This document shows, piece after piece, positions 8,023 to 15,625 of a stretch of DNA of 40,275 nt. Location of the stretch: assembly GCA_964592855.1 (NCBI GenBank), contig CAZQKI010000021.1, positions 1-40,275 of the forward strand, given 5' to 3'. The translations under genes and the position numbers were made by a program. The notes beneath the pieces were generated by a model, which saw nothing but the letters and a program-made list of their open reading frames with translations, was not told the origin of the DNA and ran no database searches. This DNA comes from JAAYLN01 sp964592855 (GTDB taxonomy: Bacteria > Verrucomicrobiota > Kiritimatiellia > RFP12 > JAAYLN01). Each line of letters starts with the position of its first letter. Within the stretch, counting starts at the first letter, position 1.

Positions 8023-8238
8023 ATGCGGCGTCCAGATGCGCAAGGTCAAGACCGTTCGACGACAAACAGTTCCCCGAACGTGGGTGCGGTCGTCTCGGTG
8101 CGCGGCAGCGTCGTGGACGTGCGGTGCGAGCGCCATTTCCCCCAGAAACTGACCCATTACAGAAAACCGCGCCCGGCGCAAAAACTTCCTTCCGCGTTCA
8201 CTCGCTCTAGACTGTCCCCCTCTGTCGCCAACCGATGA
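8023..8238 (+). pseudogene. N-terminal fragment resembling an F1-type ATPase beta subunit
   Basis: A short open frame starts at ATG 8023, directly after the nitroreductase-like stop, and reads NVGAVVSVRGSVVDVR about 20 residues in. V-x-x-V-RGSVVDVR is the first beta-strand pattern of F1 ATPase beta chains, especially the alternative (N-type) ones. After that the similarity is lost (Arg/Pro/Lys-rich to a stop at 8236-8238), and no Walker A motif follows. I read it as the left end of a gene whose remainder was lost. The evidence is one short motif. Confidence 0.4.
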
Positions 8239-8261
8239 CGCGCCGCACCGAAAAATAGTAC

Positions 8262-8301
8262 GTGACTTGCTTACGTACTTATGCTAAATGTTTGCGTAAT
8301 C
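8262..8301 (+). promoter_or_regulatory. Promoter with overlapping LacI-type operator (site A)
   Basis: GTGACT at 8262-8267, a 17-bp spacer ending in TGC, and TAAATG at 8285-8290, followed at 8290-8301 by GTTTGCGTAATC. The operator is a near-palindrome with central CG, the hallmark of LacI-family sites, and sits over the expected transcription start. The TGACTT-N16-TAA layout matches the promoter at 13154. It would control the gene at 8372. Confidence 0.65.
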
Positions 8302-8371
8302 AGTTCGGATGGTTATGTCCGTTCCGGCAGTTCCGGCGGCGACCGGACTGCGGAGCCAGGGAGAATCTGTC

Positions 8372-10618
8372 ATGACACTTGCAATGCGTGTTGCGCGTGA
8401 GGTTACAGTCACCGTGCTGGCCGCTGCCGTGGGCATCTCCACAGGCGTTCACGCCGCCAACACCGGCTTCAACCAGACCGCCACCGGCACCTACGACTAC
8501 AACGCCGGCGGCAACTGGGTGGGCGGCATCATCAACGGCATCTGGGACACATCCCTGACCCTGGGGGGAAACCAGACCATCACGTTCGCCGGGGATACGG
8601 CGCTGACCAACGGCCTGTCGCTGAAGAACCTGGGAAGCTACAGCCTTACGTTCCAGCCGCCCGCGGCCGGAACGGTCAAGATCACGCTCCAGGGCAGTCT
8701 CATTCTCGATCCGGCCTACACGCCGACGACCACCTTCGGCGACGCGGCGAACAGCAAGGTCCTGAATGTGGACCTGGGCGGCGTCACACGCGTCTTCCGC
8801 AGCAAGAGCGGCGCCAACTTGAAGTTTCAGAACACCCTGACGAACGGCGACATCGACTACACCAGCATCACGCGCGCCACCGTCGGCGGCGGCCGGCTTC
8901 AGTTGGTTGGCGCCTACGCGAACGCGCAGAACTCGAAACTGGCCATGCATGGTGGCACGATCGAGATCAACGAGGGGGCTACCGGAAACGCGCCCGACCG
9001 TGCGAAAAGTCTCCATCTCCAGACGGCGGTCCTGTACGTGTACCCGGGTTCTCTCGCCCGGAACACGACCACGACCCTCGGAGGGCCGCTGATCCTGGAC
9101 GCGTCGCTGGGAGGGTTGCCCTATGCGGGCTTCAACGGCAAGACAGCCGCCAGTTACACAGCGACCTTCTCCGTCTCCAGCCTGGTGCGGACCAATGACG
9201 CGGTCGTTCTTCTCCGCGGGTCCAACCTCGGCACCGGCACCGGCAACGCCGACCAGAAGTTCCTCGCGACCACCTCGCCGGACCTCATCGGCGGCGGCGG
9301 CGGGGCCGGCAGTTTCAACATCAGTATCATTCCCTGGGCAGTCGGCACACCGACTGAGACGGGCAACGGCAGCGGGGACACGTTTGTCACCTACGGCGCC
9401 AACGGGATCCGCCTGCTCGACACGACGACCGAGTTCGAGAGTTACGCCAGCGGCTATTCGGGCGTGGTCAACGGCACGAACCGCAACGTTCGGATCCCGG
9501 CCGGCGCAACCGTGACCTTCACCGGAAACAACCAGGTCAACTCCCTGCTCTTCCCAAAGCCCACCAGCACCGTCGATGCCACACTGCAAGGCGACGGCGG
9601 CACGCTCACCGTGATCAGCGGCGCCATCTTCCTGGGTGCCTACAACACACCGAGCAGCACGGCCACGATCACGGGCCTGACACTCGACTTCGGCGCGGCG
9701 CAGGGCGTGGTGGGCGCCACGTCGGGCAAGAACTCCGCGATCGCCGCCCCCATCGCCGGCTCGGGCGGGCTGGTCGTCTACAACAATATGATGAGTCCGG
9801 GCGCGTCGGGCATCCAGTTCACCAGCGCCAGCAGCACCTATACCGGCGACACCGTGGTCATCGGGCGGGCGAACTTCGTGAGTGGCGCGCTCCCCTCGGG
9901 TTTGCGCACCGGCAACCTGATCGTGTACGGCGAAGCCGCCTTCATCAACGCCACCAGCGGGATCCTCATCAACGGGCTGTCGGGCAGCGGCGACGCCGCG
10001 AAAGTGTACGTGTACGGCAATCGCACCCTGACCATCGGCGACAACCACGCGAACGGCGTCTTCGGCGGAGTCATCGACGACGCCAACACGCTCGCCGTCG
10101 CCAAGACCGGCGGCGGCACGCAGCGCCTGGGAGGCGCGTGTATCTATCTCGGCACGACAACGGTCAACGGCGGCACGCTCGCGATCGACGGCAGCATCGC
10201 CAGCGCCGCGACCGTGAACACGGGGGCCACGCTCAGTGGCGGCGGAACCATCACCAAGGCCGGCACCGCCGTTACGGTGAACGACGGCGGCACGGTCGAC
10301 CCGGGGCTGGCCACCGGGGTGGGCACGCTCACGGTTGCAGGCAACGTGGTCTTCGCGTCTTCCGGCGCCGTCTTCCACGCCGACGCGAGTGGCGCAACCA
10401 GCGACCTCCTTTCGGTCAGTGGCACCGTCAGCGGCGGGCCGGTCTTGGTGACGGCCACCGTATCGGGCCCAGGGCCCTGGAAGGTGATCTCGGCCAGCGG
10501 CGGCATCACGGCTGACTTCGACGGGAAGGCGTCCGGCGTGGACGTCTACAAAGACAACGGCGATACCGAACTCTGGGTGAAGCGTGTTGCCGGCGGCACC
10601 TTCTTGACCATACGCTAG
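8372..10618 (+). CDS. Secreted autotransporter-associated beta-strand repeat protein with C-terminal FLTIR tail
   Basis: The ATG at 8372 follows AGGGAGA with 7-base spacing and gives a clean signal peptide (MTLAMRVAREV, hydrophobic core, GVHA-AN); the more upstream in-frame start at 8309 is less likely. The roughly 748-aa product is rich in Gly, Thr, Ala and Asn, as expected for a long beta-solenoid. Near the C-terminus the passage VAKTGGGTQRLGG through GTTTVNGGTLAIDG fits the PATR/TIGR02601 autotransporter-associated repeat. No C-terminal beta-barrel is visible; the protein instead ends GGTFLTIR, like the subtilase and the beta-helix protein. It is probably displayed on or shed from the cell surface, perhaps binding the polysaccharide. 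Expression is likely LacI-controlled through site A. Its stop shares CTAG with the convergent sulfatase (4-bp overlap). Confidence 0.8.
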   Translation: MTLAMRVAREVTVTVLAAAVGISTGVHAANTGFNQTATGTYDYNAGGNWVGGIINGIWDTSLTLGGNQTITFAGDTALTNGLSLKNLGSYSLTFQPPAAGTVKITLQGSLILDPAYTPTTTFGDAANSKVLNVDLGGVTRVFRSKSGANLKFQNTLTNGDIDYTSITRATVGGGRLQLVGAYANAQNSKLAMHGGTIEINEGATGNAPDRAKSLHLQTAVLYVYPGSLARNTTTTLGGPLILDASLGGLPYAGFNGKTAASYTATFSVSSLVRTNDAVVLLRGSNLGTGTGNADQKFLATTSPDLIGGGGGAGSFNISIIPWAVGTPTETGNGSGDTFVTYGANGIRLLDTTTEFESYASGYSGVVNGTNRNVRIPAGATVTFTGNNQVNSLLFPKPTSTVDATLQGDGGTLTVISGAIFLGAYNTPSSTATITGLTLDFGAAQGVVGATSGKNSAIAAPIAGSGGLVVYNNMMSPGASGIQFTSASSTYTGDTVVIGRANFVSGALPSGLRTGNLIVYGEAAFINATSGILINGLSGSGDAAKVYVYGNRTLTIGDNHANGVFGGVIDDANTLAVAKTGGGTQRLGGACIYLGTTTVNGGTLAIDGSIASAATVNTGATLSGGGTITKAGTAVTVNDGGTVDPGLATGVGTLTVAGNVVFASSGAVFHADASGATSDLLSVSGTVSGGPVLVTATVSGPGPWKVISASGGITADFDGKASGVDVYKDNGDTELWVKRVAGGTFLTIR

Positions 10619-12030
10619 GCTTGGTACCAGCGCCAAGGCGGCGGAGTGTCGATCACGCCCGCGCCATGCACCTGTGGCTGCTGCGTCTCGATGAACCAAT
10701 TCAGAAGACGGCGTTCGAGCGCGCGCTGCACCCATGCGAAGGCCGGATCGTCGTACCGGTTGCGCATTTCGCCGGGGTCTTCGACCAGATCGTACAATTG
10801 GCCCCAGGAACGATTGCCCTTCCAGCAGTACGAGAGTTTGTGCGTCTTCGTTCGGACGGTCTTGACGTAGGGCGTCTCGAAGAACACAGCCTCCTTGCCA
10901 TCCCAGGGTTTGCCGTCACGCCGTCCGCTGCCCTCCACGACGGCCGCCGCGCTCACACCCTGCACCGACCGTGGCGTCGCAAGGCCCGCCAAGTCCAGCA
11001 ACGTGGGCATCAGGTCGATGGATTCCGTCAGCTCGTAGAGTCGCTCGGGCCCTGAAACGCCCTTCCATGAGACGATCATCGGAATGTGATAGAGCACGTC
11101 GAAGGTCGAGACATTCTTGCCGAACTGACCGAATTCGCCGCCAAACTCGCCGTGATCGGCGGTGAACACGATGATGGTGCGCTCGAGGTCCCCGGCCTCC
11201 TCGAGGGCGCGTACGATGCGCCCCACCTGATCATCGATCATGCTGATGAGGCTGTAGTAGTTGGCCAACGCCTGACGCAAGGCCGGCTCGCCCGTGTGGA
11301 AGACGTTCCACATGTTCTCGCAACCAGGCCGCTTGGTGTGGGGGCCCGTGTACCAGCGTTCATCGTGTGTCGGCAGCGGGATCGTGGCAGGATCATACGG
11401 GAACGGGTTGTCGGAGGGAACGACGGCGGGCGGATGCGGGCGCTCGAAGCTGGTCCACAGGAAGAACGGCTTCGCCCGGTCCCGCGCGGCGAGAAATGCA
11501 AGCGCTTCGTCGCCCGTCCACGCTTCGAGCGAATGCTGGTACGGAATCGACCCCGTGTAGGCATCGTAGGCTTTCACCGCGCGGTCGTCCGTCCAACGAC
11601 CTTCGAACCCGTGGGACCGAAGATAGGCGGGGTAGGCCGTTTCCTCGCCGGTATGGGCTCCGCCGCACAGGCGAACTTGTTCGAAGCCGATCTTCCGGTT
11701 GTTGCCCGCATGGCCCTTGCCGACCATGCCCGTCTGGTAGCCTTGGTCGCGCAACAGGGCTGGCAGCAAGGTCAAGCGACTGGTGTCCGGATCGCGCGAA
11801 TTCGATTGGATGCCGTGCGTGTGCAGGTATTGGCCCGTGAAGAAGCTGAGCCGCGAAGGCATGCAGAGTGCCGACTGGGCGTAGCAGCTCTGGAAATCGA
11901 CACCCCGCGCGGCCAAACCGTCGATGTTGGGCGTCTTGACCACGGGATGACCGTGACAGCCCAGACAGTCGAACCGGTGCTGGTCGGTCATGATGAAGAG
12001 GATGTTGGGACGGGGGTCGGTTTCGGACAT
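10615..12030 (-). CDS. S1-family sulfatase
   Basis: A 471-aa sulfatase starting at ATG 12030, preceded by GGAG at good spacing; the longer upstream frame is Arg-rich and lacks support. NILFIMTDQHRFDCLGCHGH holds the metal-site Asp. The signature is C-x-P-x-R (CMPSR, Cys56), the formylglycine precursor, followed by the usual FFTGQYLHTHG. IVFTADHGEFGGEFG is the second metal/sulfate-binding block, and the C-terminal TKTHKLSYCWKGNRSWGQLY closes the fold. No signal peptide is evident. It lies 67 bases downstream of the LacI gene on the same strand and is probably co-transcribed with it. A close paralogue, about 85 percent identical by eye over its C-terminal DNA, survives only as two ends at 33489-33877. 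The substrate is unknown. Confidence 0.9.
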   Translation of the reverse strand: MSETDPRPNILFIMTDQHRFDCLGCHGHPVVKTPNIDGLAARGVDFQSCYAQSALCMPSRLSFFTGQYLHTHGIQSNSRDPDTSRLTLLPALLRDQGYQTGMVGKGHAGNNRKIGFEQVRLCGGAHTGEETAYPAYLRSHGFEGRWTDDRAVKAYDAYTGSIPYQHSLEAWTGDEALAFLAARDRAKPFFLWTSFERPHPPAVVPSDNPFPYDPATIPLPTHDERWYTGPHTKRPGCENMWNVFHTGEPALRQALANYYSLISMIDDQVGRIVRALEEAGDLERTIIVFTADHGEFGGEFGQFGKNVSTFDVLYHIPMIVSWKGVSGPERLYELTESIDLMPTLLDLAGLATPRSVQGVSAAAVVEGSGRRDGKPWDGKEAVFFETPYVKTVRTKTHKLSYCWKGNRSWGQLYDLVEDPGEMRNRYDDPAFAWVQRALERRLLNWFIETQQPQVHGAGVIDTPPPWRWYQA

Positions 12031-12097
12031 GGGGGTCTCCTCAGCGTGTCGGCGTGGTCGAGTTCGTGCGAGGCTGCGCAACAGCCTGTCGGCCAGT

Positions 12098-13129
12098 TCA
12101 AGCGGGTGCCGTCGTCTCCCCCGTGACCAGTTCGGTTTCCAGGACAAGGTTCCGGCTGCGCGCCGAGGGGTTCAGAAAGCGCTTTTCGAGGAGTCGCACG
12201 GCTTCGGCGCCGATGCGCTCCAACGGCATGGCGGCGGTCGTCACCCGTGCGCCGCGAAAGCCTCTCGGCAGCGCGCCATCGAAGCCCGCGACGCTCACGT
12301 CCTCCGGCACGCGCAGACCACGGGCGCGGAGGTGATACTTCGCCGCCACGGCCATATAGTCGTTATAGGCCACGAGGGCTGTGAAGGGTCGTTCACTCGT
12401 CGAGAACCGGTTCCGCTCCAGCAGTCCGTCCACCAGCAGGATGGTGGATGCCACATTGCCGGCGTGGGGCTGCATGCACACCCATTCGTCGGGGATCTGT
12501 GCGCCGACTTCGCCCAACGCCTGACGCAAGCCCGCCAGACGCTCGCGGGCGATCTGGGTGTCCGGCCCCACGAAGGCGACGCGGCGGTGTCCCAACGTGC
12601 AGAGATGCCGTCCGACCGCCGCGGCGCCGGCTGCATTGTCCACGGTCACGGAGTCCGTGCCTTTGACCGCGAACAGGATGCTGACCCACGGCACGGGAAG
12701 CTCGGAGTGGCCCGCATCGGCTTCGTGCTGCCGGAGCACCCGCACGACGCCGTCCACCTGCCGGCGTGCGACGACCAACGGCGTGCGTTGGCGGCAGCGC
12801 ACCGGAAGCACCACCTCCCAGTTGATCTCCTGGGCCCGCTCGCAGACGCCCTTTAAGATGCGGCCCTGGAAGCTCTCGTCGTCGCCGTCTCCTTGGGGGA
12901 TATCGATCATCGCGCACAGCACATGGGTTGTGCAGATCTCGCCGCGGGCGCGATGGCGCAGCACTTCCGCGGCATGGTTGGCTTCGACCGAGTAGCCGTG
13001 ACGGGTCGCCGCCGCCAGGATCGTCTCGCGCAGCTTTGCAGCCACATTGGGGTGGTTCCGCAGGGCCCGCGAGACGGTCATCTGCGACACGCCTAATAGG
13101 CCAGCCAGCTCTTTCTGTGTTGTGACCAT
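12098..13129 (-). CDS. LacI-family transcriptional regulator
   Basis: A 343-aa repressor-type protein. The start chosen is ATG 13129, giving MVTTQKELAGLLGVSQMTVS, preceded by GGAG; an ATG further up (13198) would lie inside the operator. The N-terminal helix-turn-helix (about 4-25, GVSQMTVSRALRN) is followed by the hinge region HAAEVLRHRARGE (about 50-60). The periplasmic-binding-protein-like effector domain carries VDGVVRVLRQ, GHRRVAFVG, ALVAYNDYMAVAA and VPEDVSVAGFDGA, all diagnostic of LacI/GalR. It should bind a sugar derived from the target polysaccharide and release DNA. Its own promoter abuts operator B, so it is probably autoregulated, and it is the obvious candidate to bind the four related 12-bp sites. 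It probably shares a transcript with the downstream sulfatase. Confidence 0.9.
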   Translation of the reverse strand: MVTTQKELAGLLGVSQMTVSRALRNHPNVAAKLRETILAAATRHGYSVEANHAAEVLRHRARGEICTTHVLCAMIDIPQGDGDDESFQGRILKGVCERAQEINWEVVLPVRCRQRTPLVVARRQVDGVVRVLRQHEADAGHSELPVPWVSILFAVKGTDSVTVDNAAGAAAVGRHLCTLGHRRVAFVGPDTQIARERLAGLRQALGEVGAQIPDEWVCMQPHAGNVASTILLVDGLLERNRFSTSERPFTALVAYNDYMAVAAKYHLRARGLRVPEDVSVAGFDGALPRGFRGARVTTAAMPLERIGAEAVRLLEKRFLNPSARSRNLVLETELVTGETTAPA

Positions 13130-13153
13130 CGCGTGCAGCTCCGTCGGAGGGGG

Positions 13154-13229
13154 TTGACTTCTCGCAAAGCACCTGCTAAGGTGCGGTTGTTTACGCAATC
13201 AGAATAGTGTGTTCCGGTGCGGGAGTCAA
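13154..13229. promoter_or_regulatory. Two face-to-face promoters sharing one LacI-type operator (site B)
   Basis: On the + strand TTGACT (13154-13159), 17 bp, TAAGGT (13177-13182) drives the beta-helix gene. On the - strand TTGACT (13229-13224), 17 bp, TATTCT (13206-13201) drives the LacI gene. The operator GTTTACGCAATC at 13189-13200 lies 6 bp past the + strand -10 and directly next to the - strand -10, so one bound repressor would cover both starts. The two polymerase footprints overlap almost fully. Confidence 0.75.
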
Positions 13230-13296
13230 GACGGAGTAAGATCCGGCCCCGGGGCGGGACGAAGCGGTGTTACGGCAATCTCAACGGGAGAGAGCT

Positions 13297-15462
13297 ATGC
13301 GCGGAACAGCGAAGAGCACGGCGGGGCGGATTCGACGGTTGGCAAGTGGAAGGCAGGTTGTTGTTCTGGGGTGGGCGATGGCCTTGTGCTGGCTGGCAAC
13401 CCCCGCGCAAGCCGCCGTCTACTATATTGACCAGAATGCGACGGGAACGCCCATCAACGGGCTAACGTGGGCGACCGCGTTCCGTACCATCCCCACGGCA
13501 GTTTCCGGCGCCAAAGGCGAATTCTGGGTGGCTGAGGGAACGTACACCCATACGGCAGCGATGGATCTGGGGACTAACGCGTTCTACGGTGGATTCACAA
13601 GCGCAATGACGTCTCGCGATCAGCGGGACTGGACGGCGCACCCCACGGCTCTTGACGGGCAGACGGTGCGTCAGGTAGCGAAGAAGACCGTGGCCGGGCC
13701 AGCCACGCTCGACGGGTTTGTCGTGCGGAACGGCGGGCCAACCGGGAATGGAGGTGGTGTATCTATTAGTTCCAGTGGGCAATCGACCTTTAACAACTGC
13801 ATATTTTCCAATAATACTGTAAGCGGAAAGGGAGGCGCCATTTATCTTAACAGCACCGATTGCCTTGCCCTCTTCAGTAATTGCAATTTTGTTGCAAACA
13901 CGGCGTCTGATGGAGGTGGAGCGGTTCGCGTTGAATCGAAAGCAAACAACAATGCTAGTTTCTGGGATTGTACGTTCTCCTCAAACAGGACGCTTAATGG
14001 TAAGGCTGGCGGAGCGATCGGCGCCGGAGGTGGGGCGCATTCTTTTTCCCGATGCAAGTTTGAGGCTAATCATTCGGTTGGTGTAGGTGGAGCGATCAGT
14101 GCCTCAGCCGTTTTGACATTTCTTGACTGCGAGTTTCTTAATAATTCCGCTATCGGGGCTGGGGGCGTCATTTCCCAGATTGGAGGAACGCTGGTGGCCA
14201 CGGACTGCGATTTCGTGAACAACATCACCAGCAATACCGGCGGAGGAGGAGCCATAACCGCTACCATTCCTGCGACTTTCTCGGGATGCCAGTTTGCGTC
14301 TAATTATTCGGTTGGTGTAGGTGGAGCGATCAGTGCCTCAGCCGTTTTGACATTTGATGACTGCGATTTTCTCAATAATTGCGCATCCAACGGCGCTGGG
14401 GGTGCCATTTCCCAGAGTGGAGGAACGCTGGTGGCCACGAACTGCGATTTCGTGAATAACACCACCAGCAAATCCACCGGCGGAGCCATAAGCGCTTCCG
14501 TTCCTGCGACTTTTTCGGGATGCAACTTCCTGACTAACTCGAGCTCTTCCGCCGGTGGGGCGATATCCGAAACGGCTGCGATTGAGATTTTGAATTGTAC
14601 GTTTAGAAAGAACACGACTTCTACGGGAACCGGCGGCGCCATAAACACGACAGCACAATTGACCAGTTCGAACTGCGTTTTCGCGAATAACACGGCGGGT
14701 ACTCACGGGGGTGCCATACTTGCGGGAGCGGTCGGCGTGAATGTGTACGACTCGGATTTCTTCATGAACACCACGATGAATGGCGGCGGTGGCGCAGTCG
14801 CCCGGACCAGTGGCAGCAACACGACGAACATCTACAAGAATTGTGCATTTGTGGCCAACGCCGTCACGAATGGCGGTAATGGCGGCGGCGGGGCGATCTT
14901 CGAATACCTGGTGGCGAACGATACTTTCATCAACTGTACGTTCTTCACCAACACAACCGCGCACACGACACCCGACAACGCGCCGGGTGGAGCCATTCGG
15001 GCCAATGCCGCCAACACAGTCCTGTCGATTACCAACTGCATCTTCTGGGGAAATAGCTGTAGCGGCGCAGGGCAGACTATCTCGGAGAGCGCCTCCTCCG
15101 CGACTTTGAATCTTTCTTACAGCGACGTCAATACGAACGCGGCTAATTTTTCCTTGCATGCAGCTTGCACGAAAAATTTCGGTCCGGGGATCATCGACGT
15201 CGATCCGCTGTTTGCCGACGCAACGGCGCCGTACGACGTGCATCTCAAATCGACCGGCGGACGCTGGAACCCGGCCACCTCAGCATGGGTCCAAGACGCG
15301 GTTCAGAGTCCATGCATCGATGCGGGTGACCCTGCGAGCGCATACGCATTGGAACCCGCGAACAACGGCGGCCGAATCAACCTGGGGCGCTACGGCAATA
15401 CGGTCGAGGCCTCGCTGACGTCGGCCCGCATCCCGGGCGGGACGGTCATCGTCATACGATAG
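13297..15462 (+). CDS. Polymorphic-outer-membrane-protein-like parallel beta-helix surface protein with C-terminal VIVIR tail
   Basis: The ATG at 13297 follows GGGAG with 6-base spacing. The signal peptide has a long basic n-region (RGTAKSTAGRIRRLASGRQ), a hydrophobic core and PAQA-AV cleavage. The mature part opens with YYIDQNATG and GLTWATAFRTI, a typical start for PMP-type beta-helix proteins. It continues as repeated coils of GGAI, NCxFxNN and CDFLNN type, as in chlamydial POMP repeats. DNA of the coil region is clearly richer in A+T than its neighbours. A 234-bp in-frame duplication lies at 14072-14539. A folded tail region with DPLFAD and SPCIDAGDP precedes the C-terminal GGTVIVIR. Likely role: surface adhesin or polysaccharide-binding protein; no catalytic residues can be assigned. 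It is expressed from the shared operator/promoter region at 13154-13229. Confidence 0.8.
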   Translation: MRGTAKSTAGRIRRLASGRQVVVLGWAMALCWLATPAQAAVYYIDQNATGTPINGLTWATAFRTIPTAVSGAKGEFWVAEGTYTHTAAMDLGTNAFYGGFTSAMTSRDQRDWTAHPTALDGQTVRQVAKKTVAGPATLDGFVVRNGGPTGNGGGVSISSSGQSTFNNCIFSNNTVSGKGGAIYLNSTDCLALFSNCNFVANTASDGGGAVRVESKANNNASFWDCTFSSNRTLNGKAGGAIGAGGGAHSFSRCKFEANHSVGVGGAISASAVLTFLDCEFLNNSAIGAGGVISQIGGTLVATDCDFVNNITSNTGGGGAITATIPATFSGCQFASNYSVGVGGAISASAVLTFDDCDFLNNCASNGAGGAISQSGGTLVATNCDFVNNTTSKSTGGAISASVPATFSGCNFLTNSSSSAGGAISETAAIEILNCTFRKNTTSTGTGGAINTTAQLTSSNCVFANNTAGTHGGAILAGAVGVNVYDSDFFMNTTMNGGGGAVARTSGSNTTNIYKNCAFVANAVTNGGNGGGGAIFEYLVANDTFINCTFFTNTTAHTTPDNAPGGAIRANAANTVLSITNCIFWGNSCSGAGQTISESASSATLNLSYSDVNTNAANFSLHAACTKNFGPGIIDVDPLFADATAPYDVHLKSTGGRWNPATSAWVQDAVQSPCIDAGDPASAYALEPANNGGRINLGRYGNTVEASLTSARIPGGTVIVIR
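14072..14539 (+). repeat. Tandem in-frame duplication, 234-bp unit, inside the beta-helix gene
   Basis: The unit starting at 14072 is repeated from 14306. The first roughly 45 bases are identical, as are long later blocks such as GGAGGAACGCTGGTGGCCAC. Each unit encodes 78 residues, about three to four beta-helix coils. The high DNA identity suggests a recent duplication or ongoing homogenisation. Confidence 0.8.
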
Positions 15463-15476
15463 CCCGCTGCGCGGGC
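15462..15476 (+). terminator. Possible hairpin terminator after the beta-helix gene
   Basis: GCCCGC-TGC-GCGGGC forms a perfect 6-bp GC stem starting at the last base of the stop codon. There is no T-tract, so it may be only a 3'-end stabilising hairpin. Confidence 0.4.
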
Positions 15477-15558
15477 AAGGCGGGACACGGGATCGTTCGC
15501 CATCCACCCCTCGGCGACGAGGCTACGTTTCCGACATTACTGGATCAGCGTTTGCCAG

Positions 15559-15601
15559 TTGGCACACTATCTGCTTGTTTTTCAAGAGTGATTACGCAAA
15601 C
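15559..15601 (+). promoter_or_regulatory. Sigma-54-like promoter and LacI-type operator (site C) before the ten-gene operon
   Basis: No good -35/-10 pair is visible here. Instead TTGGCACACTATCTGCTT at 15559-15576 fits the sigma-54 -24/-12 pattern, with GG and GC separated by exactly 10 bases; it departs from YTGGCACR-N4-TTGCW only at the first T of TTGC. The predicted start is near 15586. The operator GATTACGCAAAC at 15590-15601 follows at once, the reverse complement of a site A-like sequence. The leader to the ATG at 15626 is about 40 bases. The operator is better supported than the sigma-54 assignment. Confidence 0.5.
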
Positions 15602-15625
15602 ATTCACAAAGTCTGGAGAAGTTCG

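Noticed and set aside
8023..8238. A functional ATP synthase operon start
   Set aside because: Only about 20 residues match, no Walker motifs follow, and the next real gene is an unrelated surface protein.
8300..10735. 811-aa open frame on the - strand opposite the beta-strand-repeat gene
   Set aside because: It is Arg/Gly/Val-rich with no family motif or signal peptide, and the + strand frame has a ribosome-binding site, signal peptide and domain matches. High GC creates long antisense frames.
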